This document shows positions 1-8,962 of a stretch of 64,000 nt of DNA, piece by piece. Position numbers and translations under genes: made by a program. The stretch is taken from positions 633,501 to 697,500 of the forward strand of contig NZ_CP060635.1 in the NCBI RefSeq assembly GCF_014337215.1. Reading direction: 5' to 3'. The stretch's first letter is position 1. Each line of letters begins with the position of its first letter. The stretch is from Wansuia hejianensis. Its GTDB lineage: Bacteria; Bacillota; Clostridia; Lachnospirales; Lachnospiraceae. Under the pieces are notes generated by a model, which saw only the letters and a program-made list of their open reading frames with translations, made no database searches and was not told the DNA's origin.

Positions 1-1
1 A

Positions 2-67
2 GAATATGATGTGTTTGATGACAGTTTACGAGAGCGGCATATGCAGCTCAGGTTGGAGGTATTATGA
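2..67 (+). CDS. 3' end of an unidentified gene (partial)
   Basis: The first bases read open in one frame and close with TGA, giving 21 residues ending in QLRLEVL. The TGA overlaps the topB ATG as ATGA, which is the usual sign of translational coupling, and the topB ribosome site lies inside this reading frame. The piece is too short to identify. The call rests on the overlap geometry only, so it is tentative. Confidence 0.4.
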   Translation, partial: EYDVFDDSLRERHMQLRLEVL

Positions 68-2253
68 AAACTTTAGTCATTGCGGAAAAGCCCTCTGTAG
101 GGCGGGATATCGGGAGAGTGCTGGGATGTTCACAGAAGGGCGGCGGGGCCATGGAAGGAAAGGATTATGTAGTCACGTGGGCCATGGGGCATCTGGTGAC
201 GCTTCAGGACCCGGAGGATTATGATAAGAAATATAAGGAATGGAAGCTGGAGGTTCTGCCGATTATGCCAGAGAGGCTGGAGACGAAAGTCATTCCACAG
301 ACCGGAAAGCAGTTTCATCTGGTAAGGGAGCTGACGGGCAGGAAGGATATAAGGGACATTGTCATAGCGACGGATGCCGGAAGAGAAGGGGAACTGGTAG
401 CCAGATGGATTCTTCAGAAGGCCGGATGTAATAAGCCCTGCCGCCGGCTGTGGATTTCTTCCGTGACGGATAAAGCGATCCGGGAAGGGTTTGCGCATCT
501 GAAGGATGCCCGGGAATATGAACATCTTTACGAGGCGGCTGTTTCCAGAGCGGAGGCGGACTGGCTGGTGGGCATTAACGCCACGAGGGCTCTGACCTGC
601 AAATATAACGCGCAGCTGTCCTGCGGGCGTGTCCAGACGCCCACTCTGGCCATGATAGCTAAAAGGGAAGAGGAGATCCGTTCATTCGTGCCGCAGCCCT
701 TTTATGGGGTGACGGTGCTGGCGGAGGGAATCAGCTTCACTTGGAAGAACCAGAAGTCGGGAAGCACCCGGACGGGGAACAGAGAAAGGGCAGAGGCCGT
801 GCAGAAGGCGGTTTCCGGATGCCTGCAGCTGGCAGAGGTGGAAAAGAAGAGGAAGAACACTCCGGCTCCCCAGCTTTATGATCTGACGGAGCTGCAAAGA
901 GACGCGAACAGGAAATTTGGCTTTTCAGCAAAGGAAACGCTGAATCTGATGCAGCGGCTGTATGAAAACCATAAAGTGTTGACATATCCCAGAACGGATT
1001 CACGGTATCTGACGGCGGATATTGTGCCGACCATTCGGGAAAGGCTGGAGGCTATCAGCATCGGGCCGTATAAGACGCTGGCGGGGAAGGCGAAAAAGGC
1101 AGACTTGAAGGGAAAACTGGCTTTTGTCAATGACAGCAAGGTGTCAGATCACCACGCCATCATCCCCACGGAACAATTTGTGCAGCTTGCCAATATGACG
1201 TCTGACGAGAGGAAAATCTATGACCTGGTGGTGCGAAGATTCCTGGCGGTTCTATATCCGCCTTATGTATATGAGGAAACCAGTCTGACAGGAATCTGCG
1301 CGCAGGAAAGCTTTACAGCCAGAGGCAGAATTACTGTTTCAGAGGGATGGAAAGAGGTCTACGGCAGTGAGCCGGAGGAAGTAGAACAGGCCGAGGCGGA
1401 CGCCGTAAAAAACCAGGTGCTTCCGGATGTAAAGCAGGGGCAGCGGCTGAAGGTCCTGAAAAGTACGGTGACGGAGGGCAAGACAAAGCCGCCTGCCAGG
1501 TTTAACGAGGCGACGCTTCTGTCGGCCATGGAAAACCCAGTCCGTTATCTGGAAAAAAGGGATGAACAGCTGGCCAGGACTCTGGGGGAAACCGGAGGGC
1601 TGGGAACGGTAGCCACGCGGGCGGATATCATAGAGAAGCTGTTCCGGAGCTTTTTGCTGGAGAAGAAGGGAAATGACATATATATCACTTCCAAAGCCAG
1701 GCAGCTTCTGGGGCTGGTGCCGGAAGACCTGAAGAAGCCGGAACTGACAGCCAAATGGGAGCTGCAGCTTTCTGATATGGCGAAGGGAAGTCTGAAACGA
1801 AGCGATTTCATGAAAAATATCCGCAGCTATGCCAGAGAACTGATTGATGAGATCAGGACAGAGGAAGGGGTATTTCGCCATGATAACCTGACAAATAAAA
1901 AATGCCCCAACTGCGGGAAACGGCTGTTGGCAGTCAATGGGAAGAACGCCAGGCTGCTGGTATGCCAGGACAGGGAATGCGGATACCGGGAAACTGTGTC
2001 CAGAACCACGAATGCACGGTGCCCGGTCTGCCACAAGCGGATGGAGATGGTGGGAAAAGGAGAAGACGCCGTGTTCATCTGTTCCTGTGGACATAAAGAA
2101 AAACTGGCGAAATTTGAGGAGCGCAGAAAAAAAGAAGGCGGAGGAGTAAATAAAAAGGAAGTGGCCAGATATCTGGCACAGCAAAAGAAAGAAGCAGAAC
2201 AGCCGCTGAATCAGGCATTTGCAGATGCGTTAAAAGGCATTAAGCTCAAATGA
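64..2253 (+). CDS. topB: DNA topoisomerase III
   Basis: Type IA topoisomerase that passes single strands through a transient break and decatenates replication or recombination intermediates. The N-terminus has the Toprim start (AEKPSVGRDIGRVLG) and an acidic DAGREGE motif near residue 110. The active-site tyrosine is Tyr308 in TYPRTDSRYL. The C-terminal 120 residues hold two Cys4-type zinc ribbons (CPNCGK from about residue 614, then CPVCHK and CSCG). The 729-residue length fits the Firmicute TopB form. The start has GGAGGT just upstream and overlaps the stop of the preceding frame. Chromosomal and plasmid/ICE versions look alike; no mobile genes are nearby, so a chromosomal copy is likelier. 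Confidence 0.95.
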   Translation: MKTLVIAEKPSVGRDIGRVLGCSQKGGGAMEGKDYVVTWAMGHLVTLQDPEDYDKKYKEWKLEVLPIMPERLETKVIPQTGKQFHLVRELTGRKDIRDIVIATDAGREGELVARWILQKAGCNKPCRRLWISSVTDKAIREGFAHLKDAREYEHLYEAAVSRAEADWLVGINATRALTCKYNAQLSCGRVQTPTLAMIAKREEEIRSFVPQPFYGVTVLAEGISFTWKNQKSGSTRTGNRERAEAVQKAVSGCLQLAEVEKKRKNTPAPQLYDLTELQRDANRKFGFSAKETLNLMQRLYENHKVLTYPRTDSRYLTADIVPTIRERLEAISIGPYKTLAGKAKKADLKGKLAFVNDSKVSDHHAIIPTEQFVQLANMTSDERKIYDLVVRRFLAVLYPPYVYEETSLTGICAQESFTARGRITVSEGWKEVYGSEPEEVEQAEADAVKNQVLPDVKQGQRLKVLKSTVTEGKTKPPARFNEATLLSAMENPVRYLEKRDEQLARTLGETGGLGTVATRADIIEKLFRSFLLEKKGNDIYITSKARQLLGLVPEDLKKPELTAKWELQLSDMAKGSLKRSDFMKNIRSYARELIDEIRTEEGVFRHDNLTNKKCPNCGKRLLAVNGKNARLLVCQDRECGYRETVSRTTNARCPVCHKRMEMVGKGEDAVFICSCGHKEKLAKFEERRKKEGGGVNKKEVARYLAQQKKEAEQPLNQAFADALKGIKLK

Positions 2254-2268
2254 CAGAGAGCGCTGAGA

Positions 2269-2305
2269 AAGGAGGGAGACTGATTTTATTCTCCCTTCTT
2301 TCGCT
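2269..2305 (+). terminator. Terminator-like hairpin after topB
   Basis: AAGGAGGGAGA (2269-2279) can pair with TCTCCCTTCTT (2290-2300) around a 10-base loop, with one G-T pair. It begins 16 bases after the topB stop. The following bases are only moderately T-rich. It lies between topB and the convergent regulator gene. Confidence 0.5.
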
Positions 2306-2380
2306 TTATGTATGAAGCATTGCAGTGGGTATTCCGGACAGCTCCTCAGGTGAGGCCGTTTGTACGCTCCTTTTGGCAGA

Positions 2381-3220
2381 TCACTGGCTATTCCCGTAAG
2401 GCGCCGGCCTTGGGGCGATTAAATAAGGCAGATGCATATCTTCCATCTGTTTTACATAGAGCGGGTCTATGGTCCAGTCTGTGACCAGCATGGAGATCTG
2501 ATCAATCGTGATGAAATTCGCAAGCGCGATGGACTCAAATTTGGTAGAATCTGCGAGAACAATCAGCTCCCTGTTATTCGGTATAATCTGCCGCAGAAAT
2601 TCAAAACTGTTGAAATCGTAAAAAGTAACGCCTCTTGAAAAAGAAAAGCCGCCGATGCCGATAAATATCTTCGTCAGATTGATATTTGAAATATCGCAGG
2701 AGATGTAAGGGTTATGCTCAATCTGCATGGAATTGTAGTTCATCGTCCCTCCGGTGGTGTATAGTCTCACATTGGGATGGTCCTGAAATATATTGATGAT
2801 ATCCAGGCCGTCGGTTATGACTGTCAGAACCATATTGGGATCAAGCGCTTTTGCGAATTCAGAAGTGGTGGTTCCGTGGGAGATGAATATGATATCGTTT
2901 GGCTGCACCAGTGCAGCGGCTGTCTGTCCGATTGCCTGCTTTTCAGTCCGGTTCAGCTGGGTTCTGGTATCGTACAGGTAGTAGTCCGAGCAGGCCAGGG
3001 TGTGAGGTGTCAGCTGATTGATATTGCTGCCGGTAAATTGTACCCCGCCGTGAAAATGAGTAATCTGCTTTTCGTTTTCCAGCGTCTGGAGATCCCGGCA
3101 GAGGGTGGGATAGGAGCAATTCGCCAGCTTAGCCAATTCGGTGGTACTGATCATTTGTTCTCTCTTAATAATGTCTAATAAGAAGTTCTGTCTTTGCTTT
3201 TGTTTAGAAAGCTCTTTCAT
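2381..3220 (-). CDS. DeoR-family sugar-operon transcriptional repressor
   Basis: A 279-residue regulator with an N-terminal DeoR winged helix (STTELAKLANCSYPTLCRDLQTLE, about residues 25-48, split here by the helix turn) followed by the DeoRC sugar-phosphate sensor domain (ISHGTTTSEFAKAL; LADSTKFE). I start it at the ATG at 3220 because AGAGGTG sits six bases upstream; an in-frame GTG at 3229 lacks a site. It is divergent from the carbohydrate operon beginning at 3581, so it probably represses that operon and responds to a phosphorylated sugar made by the kinase. Effector and operator are inferred. Confidence 0.88.
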   Translation of the reverse strand: MKELSKQKQRQNFLLDIIKREQMISTTELAKLANCSYPTLCRDLQTLENEKQITHFHGGVQFTGSNINQLTPHTLACSDYYLYDTRTQLNRTEKQAIGQTAAALVQPNDIIFISHGTTTSEFAKALDPNMVLTVITDGLDIINIFQDHPNVRLYTTGGTMNYNSMQIEHNPYISCDISNINLTKIFIGIGGFSFSRGVTFYDFNSFEFLRQIIPNNRELIVLADSTKFESIALANFITIDQISMLVTDWTIDPLYVKQMEDMHLPYLIAPRPAPYGNSQ

Positions 3221-3252
3221 AGTCTTCACCTCTTTTCCTGTAATCCTTATTG

Positions 3253-3281
3253 ATTATTTCATATAAACCAGAAAATGTCAA
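3253..3281 (-). promoter_or_regulatory. Promoter of the DeoR-family gene
   Basis: On the minus strand TTGACA (3281-3276), a 17-base spacer and AATAAT (3258-3253) match the housekeeping sigma consensus. It lies 33 bases upstream of the chosen ATG. Confidence 0.65.
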
Positions 3282-3300
3282 TGGTAAAACTATCAGAAAA

Positions 3301-3440
3301 TTGATAATATGATAAAATAATTAAAAGAAATGACAAAATATCGTTGGGAAAAGAGAAAAATGCACAAATATGAGAAAATTAAATTGTGAAAATGAGAGAA
3401 AAACTAAAATATAATTGCAGAATGATTGATAACATGATAA
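3301..3440. promoter_or_regulatory. Operon promoter and paired direct-repeat operators
   Basis: TTGATAATATGATAA (3301-3315) recurs as TTGATAACATGATAA (3426-3440), 14 of 15 bases identical and 125 bp apart. A TATAAT at 3410-3415 with TGAAAA 17 bases upstream (3387-3392) is a candidate promoter for the carbohydrate operon, placing the second copy just after the start of transcription. The first copy lies about 20 bp upstream of the repressor's own -35. The spacing suggests DeoR-type operators; binding is inferred. The rest of this 360-bp divergent region is AT-rich without a gene. Confidence 0.45.
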
Positions 3441-3458
3441 TATTGGAAGCGTAACAGG

Positions 3459-3500
3459 GATGTACCGATGATCTGCAGCGGCAGTACATCGTTTGTTTTT
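3459..3500 (+). terminator. Leader hairpin, possible attenuator
   Basis: GATGTAC (3459-3465) pairs with GTACATC (3484-3490), with an inner CTGC/GCAG, followed by GTTTGTTTTT. It lies between the candidate promoter and the kinase gene, so it could attenuate the operon leader. The stem is short and interrupted. Confidence 0.3.
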
Positions 3501-3580
3501 CAGATAAGTGAGAAAATGAATCATAAACGAGAATGTCGGTCAGGCAGTACAGCGGATACGGGAAAGGAGATTCTTATATT

Positions 3581-5143
3581 ATGAATACAACAGGCACAGC
3601 GCCTTTGTTTCTTTGCGGCATTGACGTAGGGACAACCGGGACTAAAACCATGATATTTGCGCTGGATGGTACTTTGCAGGGGAAAGCTTACCGGGAATAT
3701 AGCTGCAGTTATCCAAAACCCGGATGGGTTGAACAGGATATAGACATGGTACTGGCTGAAGCATTCTCAAGCTGCAGGGAAGCGCTGGAACGTTCAGGCA
3801 TCCGCCCGGGGCAGGTGGCAGCGGTTGCCCTCTCCACCCAGAGAACCACATCTATATTTTTAGATCAGGAAGAAAGGGTGTTAAAAACAATTTCCTGGCA
3901 GGATAACCGGACTGGAAATGAGCTGAAGGAAATCGAAAGAAAGACTGGCAAGGACGGTTTTTACGAAATGACCGGTCTTCCTTTGAACACAACCTGGATA
4001 ATTACTAAAATACTGTGGATGCAGAAGAACGAACCAGATACATGGAAAAAGGTGCGGCGGATCGTTCAGGTACAGGATTATTTCCTGCGCAGGCTGGGAG
4101 CAGACGATTTTTATATCGATTATCCGGACGCCTGCCTCTATGGATGTTTTGATTCCGCCGGGCATCAGTGGAAGGATGAGCTGCTGGACATAGCAGGCAT
4201 TGACCGCAGGCTGCTGCCCCTGCCGACACCCTGTGGAACCATGGTGGGCAAAGTGAGCAGGGAGGCGGCAGCCCTGACCGGGCTCGCCGAAGGGACGCCG
4301 ATCTGTGTAGGGGCCGGAGATCAGAACAGTGCCAGTATCGGGGCCGGGATCACGGAACAGGGTATGATTTCGGTGTCTCTTGGGACCGGGGGTATGGCCA
4401 TCGCCTGTATGGATTATCCGTACAGAGATCCGAAGGCTTCGGCGTGTGTTACCTGCCATGCGATCACGGGTTATTATCAGTTTGAAGGATATCAGATTGG
4501 CGCTGCGTCTGTGTTTCGCTGGTATCGTGATGAGCTGGGCTATGCCGAGAGGGTGGAAGCAGAACGGAAAAACACAGACATCTATGAGCTGTTAAATGAG
4601 AAAATCAAACAGGTTCCGCCTGGAGCCAAAGGCCTGATTATGCTCCCCTATTTCGGATCTGCCGCTTCTCCGCGCTGGAACCCGGAAGCGAGAGGGACTT
4701 TGCTGGGACTGACGTTCGCCCATGACCGGGCCTGCGTGGCCAGAGCCTGTATGGAAGGCATCACGATGGAGCAAAAGGATATTCTGACGAACATGAAGGA
4801 AAATCAGATTCCGATCAAGTCAGTCAGGATAATCGGGGGTGCCACGAACAGCAAGATCTGGAACCAGATGCAGGCGGATATGTACAGGCTTCCCTGCGAC
4901 ACCTTAGCGGTGGAGGACGCGGCTGTCATAGGAGCGGCTTTGATGGGCGGAGCGGCCGTCGGAATCTTTTCAGATATCCGGGAGGGCGTAAGGAATATGA
5001 TTAAAGTCAAAGAACATTATGAGCCGAAACCGGAAACCGCTGATCTGTATGATGAGATGTATGGGATCTACTGCAGGGCATACGAAAGCCTGGAGCAGGG
5101 GAGGGTTTTTGAAAAAATATCAGAGTTTCAATCCCGCTATTAA
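3581..5143 (+). CDS. FGGY-family carbohydrate kinase, xylulokinase-like
   Basis: ATP-dependent sugar kinase of the FGGY family, 520 residues. The N-terminal phosphate-binding loop is CGIDVGTTGTKTMIFALDG and the second ATPase half carries GAGDQNSASIGAGI and GGATNSKIWNQMQADM. I start it at the ATG at 3581, preceded by AAAGGAGA; the longer frame to 3533 lacks a ribosome site. It is first in an operon with a sugar ABC importer and a polyol dehydrogenase, so it probably phosphorylates the ketose made by that dehydrogenase, for example xylulose or a related pentulose/hexulose. FGGY substrate specificity cannot be read from sequence alone. Confidence 0.85.
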   Translation: MNTTGTAPLFLCGIDVGTTGTKTMIFALDGTLQGKAYREYSCSYPKPGWVEQDIDMVLAEAFSSCREALERSGIRPGQVAAVALSTQRTTSIFLDQEERVLKTISWQDNRTGNELKEIERKTGKDGFYEMTGLPLNTTWIITKILWMQKNEPDTWKKVRRIVQVQDYFLRRLGADDFYIDYPDACLYGCFDSAGHQWKDELLDIAGIDRRLLPLPTPCGTMVGKVSREAAALTGLAEGTPICVGAGDQNSASIGAGITEQGMISVSLGTGGMAIACMDYPYRDPKASACVTCHAITGYYQFEGYQIGAASVFRWYRDELGYAERVEAERKNTDIYELLNEKIKQVPPGAKGLIMLPYFGSAASPRWNPEARGTLLGLTFAHDRACVARACMEGITMEQKDILTNMKENQIPIKSVRIIGGATNSKIWNQMQADMYRLPCDTLAVEDAAVIGAALMGGAAVGIFSDIREGVRNMIKVKEHYEPKPETADLYDEMYGIYCRAYESLEQGRVFEKISEFQSRY

Positions 5144-5160
5144 ATAAGGAGGCTTAAAGG

Positions 5161-6294
5161 ATGACACCGAGAGAGAGAGTGAGAATGGCGCTGAATCATC
5201 AGGAACCGGACAGAGTTCCGGTAGACTTGTGGGGTTCCGCGTCCAGGATACATACAGAGCAGTATCAAAAGATTGCAGAGCAGCTGGGCTGGGAAGTGAG
5301 AGAAAGCGATCTTCTGCGGCCAGGCACGACGACACAGTACGTGGATTACCGTCTGTCAGACCGTATAGGCAGCGATTTCCGCCATATCAACATCCGCCAG
5401 CCAGAGAATTTTCAGAAGTATGAGGATGCGGACGGCAACCTTATTGATGAGTGGGGGATCGGCAGAAAACTGTTTCAGGGTTTTAACGCGATTACGCTGA
5501 ATCCTCTGGCGGATATGGAAATAGACACGCTGAGAAAACATAAATGGCCGGACCCTTCCGATCCGGGGAGGACACGGGGGCTTGGAGCGATAGCGAAAGA
5601 CTGGAACGATCACACGGATTACGCGATTACTGCGACTTCTGCGGTCTCCGGCGTAGTATTTGAAAACTGCCAATACCTCTGCGGGACAGAAAATTTTATG
5701 ATGGCCATGTACGAGGACGAGGAGTATGTGGATGCGCTGGTGGATAAGCTGACAGAGGTGGTGACGGAAATCCATTTGAATTATCTGAAGGACGTGGGAG
5801 ATTACTGTGAGTGGATTGAATTTACAGAAGACTTTGCCACTCAGAATGGCCTGTTTATATCTCCGGAGCTGTTCCGCCGGTTCTTTAAAAAGGGTCATAC
5901 AGAAATGTTCCGCGCAATCAAAAAACAGCATCCCAACATTAAAATCTGGTTTCATTCCTGTGGCTCTCTCCATAAGCTGATTCCGGACCTGCTGGATTGT
6001 GGCGTGGATATTATCAATCCCCTGCAGCCCTTTGCCAGGGACATGGATTCGGCCGCTCTGAAGCGTGAATTCGGGGATCAGGTCTGTTTCCACGGCGGCA
6101 TCGACATCCAGTATGCCCTGCCGGGGACGCCGGAACAGCTGGAGGAAGAAGTGAAAAAGAGGATTGAAGGCTTTGCGCCTGGAGGCGGCTATATCCTCTC
6201 GCCCACAAACCATGTCCAGTGTGATGTGCCTGTTGAGAATTTCTTTCTGATGTATGAATATGCACATAAATATGGGAACTATCCGATCCGATAG
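5161..6294 (+). CDS. Uroporphyrinogen decarboxylase (URO-D) family protein
   Basis: A 377-residue URO-D/MtaA-type TIM-barrel protein. It starts MTPRERVRMALNHQEPDRVPVDLWG, the usual opening of this family, and has the conserved late segment FHSCGSLHKLIPDLLDCGVD followed by HGGIDIQ. AGGAGG lies eight bases before the ATG. No heme genes are nearby; it sits inside a carbohydrate operon, where such proteins recur without an established role. In acetogens relatives act as corrinoid methyltransferases, so a methyl-transfer or decarboxylase role are both open. True HemE activity seems unlikely from context. Confidence 0.8.
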   Translation: MTPRERVRMALNHQEPDRVPVDLWGSASRIHTEQYQKIAEQLGWEVRESDLLRPGTTTQYVDYRLSDRIGSDFRHINIRQPENFQKYEDADGNLIDEWGIGRKLFQGFNAITLNPLADMEIDTLRKHKWPDPSDPGRTRGLGAIAKDWNDHTDYAITATSAVSGVVFENCQYLCGTENFMMAMYEDEEYVDALVDKLTEVVTEIHLNYLKDVGDYCEWIEFTEDFATQNGLFISPELFRRFFKKGHTEMFRAIKKQHPNIKIWFHSCGSLHKLIPDLLDCGVDIINPLQPFARDMDSAALKREFGDQVCFHGGIDIQYALPGTPEQLEEEVKKRIEGFAPGGGYILSPTNHVQCDVPVENFFLMYEYAHKYGNYPIR

Positions 6295-6363
6295 CAAACG
6301 GATATCTGTTAAAAATATGCATCGCGCATGTTTTAAATACAATATGAAAAGGAGAATAAAGGT

Positions 6364-7437
6364 ATGAAAAGAAGGATTTTAGCGCTACTCATGGTGGGGG
6401 CATGTGCCGTTTCACTGACGGCATGCGGCGGCAATTCAGAGACAAGCTCTTCGGGAAAATCGTCACAGGCTGAGAGCAGTACCTCAAAAAGCGCGGAGAA
6501 AAGCAGCTCAGAAGCGTCCGCGAGTTCAGCAGAGGATGTGAAGGTCATTCTCGGGGCAACCGGCCTGCAGGAGGATCAGTTTACCCAGGTTATGATTAAC
6601 GGATATAAGGATGCGGCGGCAGAGCTGGGAATCGAGATACTTACGTCTAACTCCCAGCACTCGTCTGAGACAGAAACATCCCAGATTAACAATATGCTGG
6701 AGGCAGGAGCCAAAGGGATCATCATCGAATGCGTGAATCCGGACTCTTCAGCGGCAATCGCAGAAACGGCGGCTGAGAAAGGGGCGGCAGTATTTGCCTG
6801 TGCCATTACCCTGAATTCGGATGCGGTCTTCGCTTCGGGAGTGAATGACTGCTACGATCTCGGAGAATCAACGGGTATCTATGCAAAAGAATATTTTGAA
6901 GAACATTTTTCCAAGGATGAGACAATTAATGTGGCTCTTGTCACCTATGACGGCCAGGATATGACAGGGTCAGACGCGCGCATTACCGGATTCCTGGATC
7001 AGCTCAGCGATTATGATATAAATATCGTAGCGCGCCAGGAGGGCGAGGTCGCTGATAAGGCTTATAATGTGACGACGGATATCCTGACTAAAAACAGTGA
7101 TATTGACGTATTCTTCTGCGCCTCCGAAAATGGAGTGGTCGGATGTGTAAATGCCATTGAAGCTGCCGGCAATCCCAATAATACCGTAGTTTTCGGTGTT
7201 GACTGCAGTGAACAGCTGGTGGATATGATGAAATCTGACGCGAACATTTTACAGGGCACGACGGCGCAGGACCCCTATACGCTGGGAACCTATGCGGTAA
7301 AAACGACTTATGATTACGTAGTAAACGGAGTTGAGCCGGAAGAGAAGGATTTCCATGCGGATTGTATTCTGCTGACCCGGTCAGATCTGGATAAGGTGGA
7401 CCAATGGCTGGCAGACTGGAATGAACACGCAAAATAA
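6364..7437 (+). CDS. Sugar ABC transporter substrate-binding lipoprotein
   Basis: A 357-residue binding protein of the ribose/galactose class (periplasmic binding protein type 1). The signal peptide ends in the lipobox LTAC with Cys21 as lipidation site, followed by a Ser/Ala-rich linker of about 40 residues. The mature part has the alternating alpha/beta pattern with the hinge-side FGVDCSEQLVDMMKSDAN and a late QGTTAQDPYTLG. AAAGGAG precedes the ATG. It delivers its ligand to the ATPase and permease encoded directly downstream; a sugar alcohol or pentose ligand is inferred from the dehydrogenase and kinase in the operon. Confidence 0.92.
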   Translation: MKRRILALLMVGACAVSLTACGGNSETSSSGKSSQAESSTSKSAEKSSSEASASSAEDVKVILGATGLQEDQFTQVMINGYKDAAAELGIEILTSNSQHSSETETSQINNMLEAGAKGIIIECVNPDSSAAIAETAAEKGAAVFACAITLNSDAVFASGVNDCYDLGESTGIYAKEYFEEHFSKDETINVALVTYDGQDMTGSDARITGFLDQLSDYDINIVARQEGEVADKAYNVTTDILTKNSDIDVFFCASENGVVGCVNAIEAAGNPNNTVVFGVDCSEQLVDMMKSDANILQGTTAQDPYTLGTYAVKTTYDYVVNGVEPEEKDFHADCILLTRSDLDKVDQWLADWNEHAK

Positions 7438-7474
7438 GGCAGTGGGATCTGGCAGAGGCAGGAGGAGGATACTT

Positions 7475-8962
7475 ATGTCTAAACACATTTTGGAAGCAAA
7501 AGGTGTTAAGAAAGTATTTCCGGGAACAGTGGCGCTTCAGGATGTTTCAGTTTCATTTGATGAGGGAAAAGTGCATGCAGTTCTGGGGAAAAATGGTTCA
7601 GGTAAAAGTACGTTAATGAAAATATTTTCAGGGGTATACCGGGCTACGGAAGGTGAAATTTTTCTGGATGGCAAAAAATTGAACCTGTCATCAGCAGAGT
7701 CGGCCATAAAGGAAAGAATTGTAACAGTTTATCAGGAGTTGAGCGTTATCAGAGATTTGACGGTGGCAGAAAATCTGATGATCGGGAAATTACCCTTGAA
7801 AAGAAAGGGCAGAATTGACTGGGCTAAGGTAAATCAAAAGGCCAGAGAAATCCTGGAATATCTCCGGATAGACTTGGATATTAAAGCCTATGTGCGTGAT
7901 CTGACTGTGGGACAGCAGCAGCTTGTGGAAATTGCCAAGGCCATGCTTGCCAATCCGCAGGTACTCATTCTGGATGAACCTACTTCTGCATTGTCGGATA
8001 AAGAATGTGAAAATCTGTTTCGGGTAATTGAGGATCTGAAGAAGAAGGATATTATCATACTTTTTATTTCTCACCGGCTTCAGGAAGTATTTAAAATCGC
8101 CGATCAGGTAACTGTTCTCAGGGACGGTCACCTGGTCGGCACAGAAAAAGTGGAAAATCTGGATTCGGCCGGCCTGATACAGATGATGTTTGGAAATGTC
8201 GTACATAACGCGAAAGAAAGATCATGGGTCCAGGATGAAATCGTACTAGAGGCAAATGGAATTACTAACTTCAAACTGCATGATATCAGCCTGAAGCTGA
8301 AAAAAGGAGAAATCCTCGGGATCGCCGGAATGCTGGGCGCAGGACGGACAGAGCTTTTAAGGGCGATCTACGGGTTAGATCAGATAGACAAGGGAGAGCT
8401 GATTCTCTACGGAAAGAGAATGCACAAATGGAATCCCAGCATGATGAGAAGAATGAAGTGTGGATTTACATCTGAAAACAGGAAAGAAGAAGGGCTTTGC
8501 CAGCAACTGAGCATCGGGGATAATCTGGTGCTGGCTAATCTTCAGGAAATCAGTCCCGGTAATAAGGTGAGTTCAGAACTCGAAAAACAGTTTATTGAAA
8601 GGCAGATCCAGGATTTAGAGATCAAGGTGGCGGATTATCATTTGCCGGTCAGTTTGCTGAGCGGTGGTAATCAGCAGAAAGTGGTTGTCGGAAACTGGCT
8701 GAATACGAAACCGAACATTTTGCTTATGGATGAACCCTCACGCGGAGTTGATGTAAATGCAAAACAACAGATTTTTCAGGTTATGTGGAAAGCGGCATCG
8801 GAAGGAGTAAGCATTATCATGGTGTCCAGTGAACTGGAAGAGCTGTTGGAGGTATGCGACAGAATATTAATTATGAGAAATGGATTTCTGGTGGATGAAA
8901 AGACGGTATCTGAATTAAATGTTACATCCATTTATTCTTTAAGTATGGGGGGAGCAGAATGA
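7475..8962 (+). CDS. Sugar ABC transporter ATP-binding protein, RbsA/MglA type
   Basis: A 495-residue tandem ATPase that energises sugar import. The first domain has Walker A GKNGSGKST (about residues 38-46), a VGQQQLVEIAKA signature and Walker B ILDEPTSAL. The second has the degenerate P-loop GMLGAGRTE (about 286) with LSGGNQQKV and LLMDEPSRGVDV, as in RbsA. I start at the ATG at 7475, preceded by AGGAGGAGGAT; the in-frame start at 7421 lies inside the previous gene. Its stop overlaps the permease start (ATGA), so the two are translationally coupled. Confidence 0.93.
   Translation: MSKHILEAKGVKKVFPGTVALQDVSVSFDEGKVHAVLGKNGSGKSTLMKIFSGVYRATEGEIFLDGKKLNLSSAESAIKERIVTVYQELSVIRDLTVAENLMIGKLPLKRKGRIDWAKVNQKAREILEYLRIDLDIKAYVRDLTVGQQQLVEIAKAMLANPQVLILDEPTSALSDKECENLFRVIEDLKKKDIIILFISHRLQEVFKIADQVTVLRDGHLVGTEKVENLDSAGLIQMMFGNVVHNAKERSWVQDEIVLEANGITNFKLHDISLKLKKGEILGIAGMLGAGRTELLRAIYGLDQIDKGELILYGKRMHKWNPSMMRRMKCGFTSENRKEEGLCQQLSIGDNLVLANLQEISPGNKVSSELEKQFIERQIQDLEIKVADYHLPVSLLSGGNQQKVVVGNWLNTKPNILLMDEPSRGVDVNAKQQIFQVMWKAASEGVSIIMVSSELEELLEVCDRILIMRNGFLVDEKTVSELNVTSIYSLSMGGAE

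Noticed and set aside
1339..2184. 281-residue open frame antisense to topB
   Set aside because: It is opposite conserved TopB coding sequence, with no start context or domain.
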